64,000 nt of DNA from positions 144,471-208,470 of the forward strand of contig JAHBVV010000004.1 in the NCBI GenBank assembly GCA_019637335.1, written 5' to 3'. The notes below the pieces were generated by a model. It was not told where the DNA came from. It searched no databases and saw only the letters and a program-made list of their open reading frames with translations. The stretch is from Candidatus Hydrogenedentota bacterium (GTDB lineage Bacteria > Hydrogenedentota > Hydrogenedentia > Hydrogenedentales > JAEUWI01). Every line of letters starts with the position of its first letter. Within the stretch, counting starts at the first letter, position 1. The translations under genes and the position numbers were made by a program. Below, piece by piece: positions 7,931-16,037 of the stretch.

Positions 7931-9001
7931 TCAGCCGAAGAGTTCGAGGTTTTCCGGGGGCTTCGGCGGCTTGAATATTGGATACAGATCCACCAATACC
8001 TCCACGTCAATCGCGGCGTATAGAATTTGATCCTCCGCCAGCGGTCGCAGCGTCCAATCGGACGTCTGATTCGTTTTGTCCAGGTAGATTCCCAACTCCC
8101 GCTCGCAGACATCGCCCAGCTTGTGGCTCAGTCCCACGGATTTTTTGTGTTTGCTCCGGGAGGAGTGGAGCGTGTCGAACACATTGTGGATCCGTATGCC
8201 GTGCTTTCCGAGCATCTGTTCCTCGAAGAAGGCGTTGTGAATCACCTTCTCCACCCCCTCGTTCTCCATCAGCGCCTTTACGGGGGCCAGGTCGGGCATG
8301 GCCAGGGCGTCAATAATCCAGGATTGGTCGGGGATGCCGAGTTGAATGGTGCAGAGGGTTCGGGGTTCCTCCAGGGTCGTCTCGACGTCCAGCGCGACCA
8401 TGGGCTCCGCGGCGAGTCGCGCGCAGAGGGCGGTCATCTCGTCGTAGCTATCCACCCAGGCAATCGGGAATCGGGGCTGGTAGATCCCGGCGCGGCGCGC
8501 GGTTACCGCGATGGCGTTGTCCTCCGAGGTGACGTCGAGCAATTCGACGCGATCACAATCACACGCGGAGAAGAGTTCCTTGAAGTAGGCGAGCGCGTCT
8601 TCCCGCGTTGGCGCGCCGCCTGTGGGCAGGCGGGTCCAGTATCGGCTTGCGACGAGCAGGCTGCCCCCGGGACGCACGTAGGAGAAGGCCTGCGCGATGG
8701 CGGCGCGGCGCGCCTCGTCGCTTTTGAGGCGTGTCATGAGGTAGACCATCATGACGAGGTCATAGCGGGTGGCCGGGAGTTGGCTGAAGCCGAAGGGGAC
8801 GTGGGGGTCGTAGCCTTGGGCGTCGAACTTGCGGCGTTGCAGCCAGGACACGTCCACCCCGCGCCCGCACCCGAAGACCAGGAGGCGATCCTTCGGATCG
8901 ATGAGCTGCGCTTCGACCATTCGCTGGAGTATGGGCGCGGCCTCGGTGCGCACGCGCACGCGCCGCGCGACAGTCTGTTCCGAATGCGCCGGTTCGTCCA
9001 T
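7931..9001 (-). CDS. Fusion of a class I SAM methyltransferase and an RNase D-like 3'-5' exonuclease domain
   Basis: A 356-residue two-domain protein. Residues 38-170 are a Rossmann methyltransferase with the SAM loop 'VFGCGRG' (42-48) and an acidic strand end in 'GYDPH'. It resembles the putative methyltransferases linked to DNA phosphorothioation genes. Residues 200-345 are a DEDDy exonuclease domain: Exo I 'LDVET' (D205, E207), Exo II 'HNAFFE' (N256...E260) and Exo III 'YAAID' (Y328, D332). In Exo II the usual Asp is Glu. The start was set at ATG 9001, where homology-like sequence begins; the frame upstream is a repeat region. No phosphorothioation genes are near. Confidence 0.78.
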   Translation of the reverse strand: MDEPAHSEQTVARRVRVRTEAAPILQRMVEAQLIDPKDRLLVFGCGRGVDVSWLQRRKFDAQGYDPHVPFGFSQLPATRYDLVMMVYLMTRLKSDEARRAAIAQAFSYVRPGGSLLVASRYWTRLPTGGAPTREDALAYFKELFSACDCDRVELLDVTSEDNAIAVTARRAGIYQPRFPIAWVDSYDEMTALCARLAAEPMVALDVETTLEEPRTLCTIQLGIPDQSWIIDALAMPDLAPVKALMENEGVEKVIHNAFFEEQMLGKHGIRIHNVFDTLHSSRSKHKKSVGLSHKLGDVCERELGIYLDKTNQTSDWTLRPLAEDQILYAAIDVEVLVDLYPIFKPPKPPENLELFG

Positions 9002-9472
9002 GGGTTCCGTGTTGGGTTGCTTGTATACCGCGAGAGCCGGGCCAGCGCCACGCAGCCCGCGGGGGCGCGGCGAACTACCACATGCAGCCGGATATTGCGT
9101 CCCGCGCCCCGGCCCGTAGTATACGCGTCCGCGCGCGGGCGCTTCAAAGGGCGTCCCGCCAGGGCAATCGCACTTCAAATCTTGCGCACAAGCCGATGGC
9201 CGTTTGAAGAATTTCGAACTTAGAATAGGACTCGTGCTGGAACGCTGGCATTTCGCCCGCGGCGAATCTCTGACCTTGCCGGCAGAGATGCCGGCGCTCC
9301 AACACGCTTGCTTTCCTTGAATCCAGGTTTCGAGTCGACACGAGTTTACGCCCATCCGCCACGAGCGGGTTTAAACGCGATCGCCCCTGGGCGGGCGCGC
9401 CTTGAACTGTCCGGGCGGCCTGTGCGACGCTACGCGGCGTTACCCTCAAGACACAAGCCCCCGGAGGTCTCC
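9002..9472. repeat. Intergenic region with copy 1 of a diverged ~95-bp repeat (9258-9350)
   Basis: No gene is apparent. From 9258 to about 9350 the sequence ('CGGCGAATCTCTGACCTTGC', 'AGATGCCGGCGCTCCAA', 'TTTACGCCCAT') is repeated with point changes and a short indel at 12061-12155. In both places the copy sits a little upstream of a metabolic gene on the + strand. It contains a GCCGGC-rich dyad. Confidence 0.7.
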
Positions 9473-10441
9473 ATGCCCAGGATTTTCGTCACCCGCCGTC
9501 CGCCGGAGAGCGCCATCGCCCAGTTGAATGGGGCCTTTGGGGCCGAGAATGTGACTGTTTACCCCGAGGATCAACCGATCCCGCGGGCGGTCCTGCTGCG
9601 GGAGGTGAAGGGGGCGGACGCGGTGCTTTCCATGCTCACGGAGGCGATGAACGCGGAAGTGTTCGACGCGGCGGGGCCGCAGCTTAAGATCGTGGCGAAC
9701 ATGGCGGTCGGCTACAACAACATCGACGTGCCGGCGGCCACGGCGCGGGGCATCGCGGTGTCGAATACGCCGGATGTGCTCACGGAGACAACGGCGGACC
9801 TGGCCTTTGCGCTGATCCTCGCGACCGCGCGGCGCTTGAGCGAGTCGGAACGCTTTCTCCGGTCCGGAGCGTGGTCCAGCTGGTCCCCCACGTTCATGCT
9901 TGGCGTGGACGTCTACGGCAAAACCCTGGGCATCTACGGCATGGGGCGCATCGGCCAGGCGGTAGCCCGGCGCGCGGCAGCGTTTAACATGAAGGTGATC
10001 TATAACAACCAGACGCGGCTGCCCGAGGCCGAGGAGCGGGAACTCGGTGTCGCCTATGTGGACTTCCCCACGCTGCTGGCGGAATCGGATATCGTATCTC
10101 CCCACTGCCCGCTGACGGACGAAACACGGCACGTTTTCAATGCCGAGGCGTTCAAGGCCATGAAGAAAAGCGCGGTGTTCGTCAACACGACCCGCGGTCC
10201 CGTGGTGGACGAAGCGGCGCTGGCGTCGGCGCTTCACGCGGGCGAGATTTTCGCGGCCGGGCTGGATGTCTATGAGGACGAGCCGAAAGTACACCCCGAC
10301 CTGCTGACGGTGGAGAACATCGTGCTCCTCCCCCACATCGGCAGCTCCACGCTGGAAACGCGATCGGCCATGGCCAACCTGGCGGCGGAGAATATTATTG
10401 CCGTGCTGCGGGGCGAGAAGCCGCCGACGGGGGTGAATTGA
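9473..10441 (+). CDS. D-2-hydroxyacid dehydrogenase (glyoxylate/hydroxypyruvate reductase type)
   Basis: A 322-residue NAD(P)-dependent dehydrogenase that reduces glyoxylate, hydroxypyruvate or a related 2-oxo acid. The nucleotide-binding loop is 'GIYGMGRIGQAVARR' (about residues 150-164). The catalytic set is Arg in 'VNTTRGPVVDE', Glu in 'DVYEDEP' and His in 'LLPHIGS'. The length and these motifs place it with GRHPR/GhrB-like enzymes. GGAGG lies 6 nt before the ATG at 9473, which decides the start over the longer open frame from 9308 (that part is repeat DNA). Confidence 0.9.
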   Translation: MPRIFVTRRPPESAIAQLNGAFGAENVTVYPEDQPIPRAVLLREVKGADAVLSMLTEAMNAEVFDAAGPQLKIVANMAVGYNNIDVPAATARGIAVSNTPDVLTETTADLAFALILATARRLSESERFLRSGAWSSWSPTFMLGVDVYGKTLGIYGMGRIGQAVARRAAAFNMKVIYNNQTRLPEAEERELGVAYVDFPTLLAESDIVSPHCPLTDETRHVFNAEAFKAMKKSAVFVNTTRGPVVDEAALASALHAGEIFAAGLDVYEDEPKVHPDLLTVENIVLLPHIGSSTLETRSAMANLAAENIIAVLRGEKPPTGVN

Positions 10442-10880
10442 GAAGGGTGAAGAGTGAAGGGTGAGAGAAATGCCGTCAAGTCAGTTTCGGAATTTATGGG
10501 ACCGGATAGCACTCGCTCACAAGATTTTGGGAGCGCCGTTATTTTTGCCTCTGGCGAATCCCATACCTTTCAGGAATGCGGCGCTCTCACAAGGCTTGAC
10601 TGCTTTTGGCGGCGGGGGCGCAGGAGGAAACGCAGCGATACGAGTTGACGACCCGTCACCCACAAGCTGATGTCCGCTTGAAGCGGCCCGCTTGAGGGTG
10701 GCGCCCCCCGGAGTCGTAGGGGGTGAGAGAATATTTTCTTTGGCGCTTGCTGTCCGATCCGAGAACATCGACGCACGGCATACGCCCTTGCGCCTCCCGA
10801 GCACTCCCGAACGCCTTGACGCGTCGCGGCGTCCCGGGTATGCTGGCGCCATCGACCTTGAACAACGGGGAGGTATCGAG
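10442..10880 (+). promoter_or_regulatory. Intergenic region with a consensus sigma-70 promoter (10816-10844)
   Basis: The 439-bp gap holds no convincing gene. Near its end TTGACG (10816-10821) and TATGCT (10839-10844) are spaced by exactly 17 bp. The expected start point is around 10851, giving a 30-nt leader with GGGGAGG eight nt before the oxidoreductase ATG. The rest shows short runs of near-repeats only. Confidence 0.72.
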
Positions 10881-12059
10881 ATGCATCTCAGCCGGCGGGG
10901 ATTTCTTGCGGCGTCCTCTGGTCTTGCGGCAGCCGCGACGGCGGGCGGGCCACCAGAGAAGAAATACAAGGCCTGTATCATCGGCGACAGCACCCTGGGC
11001 GGTTACGGGCACCAGATTCATAACGCTTTTGCTTTTCGGGAGGATGTGGCTATTGTGGGGCTGGCGGATCCCGACGAGAAGGGCCGGGCGCGCTACGGCA
11101 ACGAAGTGGGCGCGGCGCGCGCTTACGCGGACTATCGCGAGATGCTCGACAAGGAGCGGCCCGACCTCGTCGCCATCGGGCCCCGTACCACGGTGAAGCA
11201 CCGGGACTACCTGCTGGCCTGCGCGGAGGTCGGCGCCCACGGGTTTATTGAGAAACCCCTTTGCGACCGCCTGGACGCCGGCGACGAAATGATAGCCGCG
11301 GCCGACGCGAAAAACCTGAAGTGGGCCATCGCGTATAACTTTCGCGGCATGCCACTGGTCCAGCGCGCGAAGAATCTGGTTTCCGAAGGACTCATCGGAA
11401 CCGTACTGGAGGCCCGCGGGCGCGGCAAGGAAGACCATCGCGCCGGCGGCGAGGACCTGATTGTCCTCGGCACGCACGTGCTCGACCTGATGCGTTTCTT
11501 CATGGGCGCTTCACCGGAGTGGTGCGCCGCCGATATCACCGTCGATGGCCGCGCCGCCACCCCCGCGGATGTCCGCGACGCCACCGAGCCCCTCGGGCCG
11601 ATTGTGGGCGACCGCGTCCACGCCATGTACGGCTTCCCGGGCGGGGCGGTCGGATACTTCGATTCCATGAAGAATCCAGACGGGAATGGCGGGCGCTTCG
11701 GCATCGACCTCTATGGGAGCCGTGGCGTGCTCTCGATTCGCATTCCCAAGGGGGATGAGACGGTGCGTGTGGGCTGGCTGGACGAATCGTCCTGGGCGCC
11801 GGTCGGGAAGGAAGCGACGTGGCGGCCCTTGCCGGACAGCCCGGCGGTCGAACCGGCCATACCGCCCGCCGCGCGCAACCGGATCATCACGGACGACCTC
11901 ATCGCCGCGATCGAGGAAGACCGCCGGCCCGCATACAGCGTGCACGACGGCCTGGCGTCCTGGGAGATGATCCAGGCGGCCTTTGATGCCTGCGTCCAGG
12001 GCGGGCGGGTGACGCTGCCGCTGGCGGCGCGCACCCATCCGCTGAAGCGGTGGGGTTGA
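10881..12059 (+). CDS. TAT-exported Gfo/Idh/MocA family oxidoreductase
   Basis: A 392-residue NAD(P)-dependent oxidoreductase likely acting on a sugar or inositol derivative. The N-terminus 'LSRRGFLAASSGLAAAAT' is a twin-arginine signal, so it is exported folded with its cofactor. The family's lysine motif is 'IEKPLCDR'. The Rossmann start is altered ('ACIIGDSTLGGYG') from the usual GxGxxG, so cofactor binding may differ. A C-terminal alpha/beta domain with 'LGTHVLDLMRFFMG' follows. GGGGAGG before the ATG and a good promoter upstream support this start. It is one of three TAT-type members in the window (also 37174 and 47843). Confidence 0.85.
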   Translation: MHLSRRGFLAASSGLAAAATAGGPPEKKYKACIIGDSTLGGYGHQIHNAFAFREDVAIVGLADPDEKGRARYGNEVGAARAYADYREMLDKERPDLVAIGPRTTVKHRDYLLACAEVGAHGFIEKPLCDRLDAGDEMIAAADAKNLKWAIAYNFRGMPLVQRAKNLVSEGLIGTVLEARGRGKEDHRAGGEDLIVLGTHVLDLMRFFMGASPEWCAADITVDGRAATPADVRDATEPLGPIVGDRVHAMYGFPGGAVGYFDSMKNPDGNGGRFGIDLYGSRGVLSIRIPKGDETVRVGWLDESSWAPVGKEATWRPLPDSPAVEPAIPPAARNRIITDDLIAAIEEDRRPAYSVHDGLASWEMIQAAFDACVQGGRVTLPLAARTHPLKRWG

Positions 12060-12060
12060 G

Positions 12061-12155
12061 CGCGGCGAATCCCTGACCTTGCCAGAGATGCCGGCGCTCC
12101 AAAGCGCTCACTTTCCTTGATTCAAGGTTCCAAATCGATTCAAGCTTACGCCCAT
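12061..12155 (+). repeat. Copy 2 of the diverged ~95-bp intergenic repeat
   Basis: This matches the sequence at 9258-9350 with scattered changes: both hold 'AGATGCCGGCGCTCCAA', then 'CTTTCCTTGA', then 'TTACGCCCAT'. It lies in the gap between the oxidoreductase stop and purO. Confidence 0.7.
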
Positions 12156-12272
12156 ATTCCGAGATCGAGTTTACATGCGGTTGCCCTCATGCGCCAGCTA
12201 GCGCGCCCGGCGCGCCATTCGTTATACTACCGGCTCATTTCCCCCATTTTTCCGAAGAGGAGCCCTTATTCC

Positions 12273-12920
12273 ATGTATATCGGACGCATTGTGAGTGTTG
12301 TGCAGACGCCCGCGGGCCAGCTGGGCGCGGTATATCGCGTCTCCAGCCGTTCCTTTCCCAACCGCACGGCGGTGGCCGGCGAAAACAAGGTGGCCATTGT
12401 GCCGAAGGCGGGCCACGAGGGCGACATCCACAAGAATCCGTATATTGCGTATAACTGCGTTCAGGTCGTGTGCGGCGGCCAGGTGGCGGTCGTGACCAAC
12501 GGATCGCAGACCGACCCCATCGCCGAGAAGATTGCCCAGGGCATGCCGGTGCGTGATGCGCTGGCCTTGACGAGCCTGGCGTTGGACTTTGAGAAGGACG
12601 ACTACAACACCCCGCGAATCAGCGCGGTGGCCGACAAGCGCGACGGTTCGGGCTGGCTGGCGGTGGTCCGGCACGACGGCGTCGAAGTGCGCCGGTTGCC
12701 GCTGGAGCCGGGCAGGTTCTTTTATGTGGCGACCTATGAGGAAAACAGCATTTCCCTGGCGCAGTCCGGCGCGTATGACGCGGCCAGCGCGTCCGGGGCC
12801 TGCGAGTTTATCCTGGGTCAGGGCGTTTTTGCCGAGCGGACGAACCCCGTGACGGCGGTGGCGGCGCTGGACAACGGTGCGGGCTTTGACTTGCACGCGA
12901 TGGACGCGGCGCAAGGCTGA
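12273..12920 (+). CDS. purO: IMP cyclohydrolase, PurO type
   Basis: A 215-residue protein of the PurO family, which closes FAICAR to IMP, the last step of purine ring synthesis. The opening 'YIGRIVSVVQTPAGQLGAVYRVSSRSFPNR' region and 'NGSQTDPIAEKI' match the archaeal-type PurO fold (Ntn-hydrolase-like). PurO replaces the cyclohydrolase half of bacterial PurH. It is directly followed by purB, which acts in the same pathway, after a tandem-repeat spacer. A GAGGAG motif lies 12 nt before the ATG. Confidence 0.82.
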   Translation: MYIGRIVSVVQTPAGQLGAVYRVSSRSFPNRTAVAGENKVAIVPKAGHEGDIHKNPYIAYNCVQVVCGGQVAVVTNGSQTDPIAEKIAQGMPVRDALALTSLALDFEKDDYNTPRISAVADKRDGSGWLAVVRHDGVEVRRLPLEPGRFFYVATYEENSISLAQSGAYDAASASGACEFILGQGVFAERTNPVTAVAALDNGAGFDLHAMDAAQG

Positions 12921-12925
12921 GGCAC

Positions 12926-13020
12926 AGGGACAGCAAGGACAGCAAGGACAGCAAGGACAGAGTGGACAGAGTGGACAGAGTGGACAGAGTGGACGGAGTG
13001 GACAGAGTGGACGGCGTGGA
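12926..13020. repeat. 9-bp tandem repeat array
   Basis: About ten copies of a 9-mer lie head to tail between purO and purB. The first three or four are GGACAGCAA and the remaining ones GGACAGAGT (two with GGACGGAGT-type changes). The array starts just after the purO stop and ends about 80 bp before purB. It has no spacers and is not a CRISPR. Such arrays vary in copy number by slippage. Confidence 0.9.
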
Positions 13021-13098
13021 CTCGGATACACAGCTTTCAAGCGTTCAGCCACTTGACGAAGTCCAAGATAGATGCAATTCATTTTAAAAAGGTTTCTC

Positions 13099-14529
13099 AT
13101 GAACGACGTATACACCTCCCCCCTTGTGGAGCGCTTTGCGACGCGCGAAATGGCCGAGATCTGGAGCGCGCAGAAGAAATTCTCCACGTGGCGCCGCTGC
13201 TGGCTGGCGCTGGCGGAAGCGGAGCAGGAACTGGGCCTCGATATTACGGATGAGCAGATTGCGGAGTTGAAGGCGCATCTGGAGGACATCGATTTCGAGA
13301 AGGCGGCGGCCTACGAGCGGGAGACGCGCCACGATGTGATGGCGCACATTCACGCGCTGGGCGAGATCGCGCCGAAGGCGAAGCCCATTATCCACCTGGG
13401 CGCCACGAGCTGCTTTGTGGGGGACAACACCGATCTAATCCAGATCCGCGAGTCGCTGGAGATTATTCTGGCGAAGGCGGTGGCGGTGCTGGCGCGTCTC
13501 AAGGACTTCGCGCTTCAGTGGAAGGACCTCCCCACGCTGGGCTTCACCCACTACCAGCCGGCGCAGGTGGTCACGGTGGGCAAGCGCGCGTGCCTCTGGG
13601 CGCAGGACCTGGCTATGGACGTGGAAGATCTGGAGGACATCCTGGCGCGGCTGCGCTGCCGGGGCGTGAAGGGCACGACGGGCACCCAGGCCTCCTTCAT
13701 GGCGCTGTTCGACGGCGATTCGGAAAAGGTGCGCAAGCTGGACCAGCTCGTGGCGGAGAAACTGGGTTTCAAAAGCTCCTACGGCGTCACGGGCCAGACC
13801 TACCCGCGCAAGGTGGACACGCTCGTGTTGCGCGTCCTCGCGGGCATCGGCGAGAGCACCCATAAGTTCGCCACGGACATGCGCCTGCTGCAGAACCTCA
13901 AGGAAATCGAGGAGCCCTTCGAAAAGACCCAGGTGGGCAGCTCGGCCATGGCCTACAAGCGCAATCCCATGCGCTGCGAGCGGGCGTGCGCCCTCTCCCG
14001 CTTTCTGATGGTGCAGCCGCTGCACAGCGAGTTCACCACGGCCACCCAGTGGTTCGAGCGGACGCTGGACGACTCCGCGATACGCCGCCTGAGCCTGCCG
14101 GAGTCCTTCCTGGCGGCCGACGGCGTGCTCAATCTCTACCTGAACGTCATGGAGAACCCGGCGGTTTATCCGAAGGTCATCGAGAAGCATCTCTGGGCGG
14201 AATTGCCCTTCATGGTCACCGAAAACATCATCATGGCCGGGGTGAAGAAGGGCGGCGATCGCCAGGAGCTTCACGAGGTCATCCGCACCCACAGCCACGC
14301 GGCCGGCGCGGTGGTCAAGCAGGAGGGCAAGGACAACGACCTGCTCGAACGCCTGGCCGGCGATCCCGCCATCGGCATGACCCTGGAAGAGATTCAGGAC
14401 TGCATCGATCTCGAGGAGCTCGTCGGCCGCGCGCCGATGCAGGTGGTGGAGTTTATCGCGGGCGAGATCGATCCCATCCTGGCGCGCAACGCCGGCCGCG
14501 CGGGGATTACCTCCGACGTGCGGGTCTGA
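13099..14529 (+). CDS. purB: Adenylosuccinate lyase
   Basis: A 476-residue lyase of the fumarase/aspartase superfamily. It acts twice in purine synthesis: SAICAR to AICAR, and adenylosuccinate to AMP. The superfamily signature '[16 protein letters not shown]' is intact. The catalytic His-containing '[13 protein letters not shown]' and '[11 protein letters not shown]' blocks are also intact. The length and the sequence '[15 protein letters not shown]' are of the longer, eukaryote-like ADSL class. The start at 13099 is chosen because AAAGG lies 7 nt upstream and homologous sequence begins at 'YTSPL'. It is probably co-expressed with purO and with the kinase 10 bp downstream. Confidence 0.94.
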   Translation: MNDVYTSPLVERFATREMAEIWSAQKKFSTWRRCWLALAEAEQELGLDITDEQIAELKAHLEDIDFEKAAAYERETRHDVMAHIHALGEIAPKAKPIIHLGATSCFVGDNTDLIQIRESLEIILAKAVAVLARLKDFALQWKDLPTLGFTHYQPAQVVTVGKRACLWAQDLAMDVEDLEDILARLRCRGVKGTTGTQASFMALFDGDSEKVRKLDQLVAEKLGFKSSYGVTGQTYPRKVDTLVLRVLAGIGESTHKFATDMRLLQNLKEIEEPFEKTQVGSSAMAYKRNPMRCERACALSRFLMVQPLHSEFTTATQWFERTLDDSAIRRLSLPESFLAADGVLNLYLNVMENPAVYPKVIEKHLWAELPFMVTENIIMAGVKKGGDRQELHEVIRTHSHAAGAVVKQEGKDNDLLERLAGDPAIGMTLEEIQDCIDLEELVGRAPMQVVEFIAGEIDPILARNAGRAGITSDVRV

Positions 14530-14539
14530 GCCTCGACCC

Positions 14540-15475
14540 ATGAAGACCGCCGCCATCGTGAACCCCCGCGCGGGGCACGGCCGCTGTGAGCGCCGCTGGG
14601 CCGCCTGCCAGGGCGCGCTGCGGGACGCGGTGGGTCCATTGAAGTATTGTCCGACCGAGTATCCGGGCCACGGCAGCATTCTCGCGCGGGAGTTGTTGCG
14701 CGCGGGTTACGACCACTTGATTTCGGCGGGTGGCGACGGGACGCACTTTGAAGTGGTGAACGGCTGGTTCGAGCATGGCCAGGCTATCAACCCCGCCGCG
14801 CGCCTCACGGTGCTCCCGATGGGCACGGGATCGGACCTGGCCAAAGTGCTGGGGATTGCTCCCGGACTTCGCGGGATCGCGGCGCTGCGGGACGCGGAGG
14901 CCGTTCTGGCGGATGCCGGTTGCCTGACCTGCGCCACGGACCCGGGCGGGCCGGCGCGCACCTTCTACTTCCTGAACATCGCGCATTTCGGTATTGGCGG
15001 GGCCGCGTGCCGCTACGTGAACGAGCACAGCAAGGCCCTGGGCGGTTTCCTGTCGTATCTGCGCGCGATCCTGGTTATGCTGGCGCGCTATCGCGCGAAG
15101 GCAATGCACATCACGCTGGACGGCTCCATTCGCTTGGACGGCCCCGCGCTGGATTTTTCCGTGGCGAAAGGGTGCTACGACGCGGGCGGATTGCACCTCG
15201 CCCCCCACGCCCGCCTGGACAACGGCCAGTTCGATTGCTTCCACGTGGGTCCGATCGGATTTCTGGACGCCCTGCGCACGCTGCCGAAGCTCTACACCGG
15301 GCGGTTGAGCGAGCGGCGCGACGTGGTGACATACCTGCGCGCGACCCGCGTCGAGGCCAGCGCCGATGAAGCGGTCGAGGTGGAAATCGACGGGGAATTC
15401 GTAGGCTATCTACCGGCGACGGTTGTGCTGATTCCCGGCGCAATTCAGCTTACCCGCGCGCGGCGAGAGGGGTAG
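14540..15475 (+). CDS. Diacylglycerol kinase family lipid kinase
   Basis: A 311-residue protein of the DagK/YegS/sphingosine-kinase family, which phosphorylates a lipid alcohol at the membrane. The nucleotide-binding motif 'SAGGDGTHFEVVNG' and 'LPMGTGSDLAKVLG' are both complete. The C-terminal beta-sandwich ends with 'VEIDGEFVGYLPATV', the usual position of the last conserved acidic/Gly pair. The ATG is 10 bp after the purB stop with only a weak ribosome site, suggesting coupled expression with purB. The actual lipid substrate cannot be told from the sequence. Confidence 0.85.
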   Translation: MKTAAIVNPRAGHGRCERRWAACQGALRDAVGPLKYCPTEYPGHGSILARELLRAGYDHLISAGGDGTHFEVVNGWFEHGQAINPAARLTVLPMGTGSDLAKVLGIAPGLRGIAALRDAEAVLADAGCLTCATDPGGPARTFYFLNIAHFGIGGAACRYVNEHSKALGGFLSYLRAILVMLARYRAKAMHITLDGSIRLDGPALDFSVAKGCYDAGGLHLAPHARLDNGQFDCFHVGPIGFLDALRTLPKLYTGRLSERRDVVTYLRATRVEASADEAVEVEIDGEFVGYLPATVVLIPGAIQLTRARREG

Positions 15476-16037
15476 GCTGGACAGGCGGGAGGGGTAACCT
15501 ACATTGCGGGTGGGATGCGTATCGTGCTTTAGATTCATCCGTTTTGAGCGCACGGGATTATTCACAGGCGTTTTTTGTGCCCGAATTATCCGGAACCCCC
15601 AATGTATGCCGGTTGGAGCCTCTGTTGGCGAAATCGTTTCGACTGGTCTTTCGGCCCGAAGGGCCAGTGCAGCTCCCAGCCCCGGGCAACGCCCGGGGAA
15701 CACGGGGACACCGCCTTCCCCGCCCTGAAAGGGCAGCGCAGTGGTGAGTCAGTGCAGCGCTTCCGAAATTCAACTGCGCTGCCCTTTCAGGGCGTATAAG
15801 AAACCTACCGCTCAATCCCTGGGCGATGCCCAGGGCTGAAAACTGCATTGGCCCTTCGGGCCGAAAGAATGCGTTGGCATCCAGTTCTGCTGCCGAGTAT
15901 ACCGTCTGCGCTACAGACAAGCTCCAAGGAATCTTCTATCCGCTCATAACATCGCCGTCCGGAAACGAGATCCGGGCGATCGACTCATATCTTCCGTCAT
16001 CGTTGCCGATATACCTTCAAACCGAATGAGCCGTGCG
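15476..16037. repeat. Intergenic region with a large palindromic three-hairpin element (about 15650-15875)
   Basis: No gene is seen in this 560-bp gap. From about 15650 the order of small palindromes is CGGCCCGAAGGGCC, CCCCGGGCAACGCCCGGGG, GCCCTGAAAGGGCAGC. After a short centre around 15745 the order is reversed: GCGCTGCCCTTTCAGGGC, CCCTGGGCGATGCCCAGGG, GGCCCTTCGGGCCG. The element is thus an inverted repeat of about 100 bp per arm, each arm made of three self-complementary blocks. It could fold as a large cruciform or as RNA hairpins. Confidence 0.8.

Noticed and set aside
12926-13020. CRISPR-like array
   Set aside because: The units are only 9 bp long, directly adjacent, with no spacers and no cas genes nearby.
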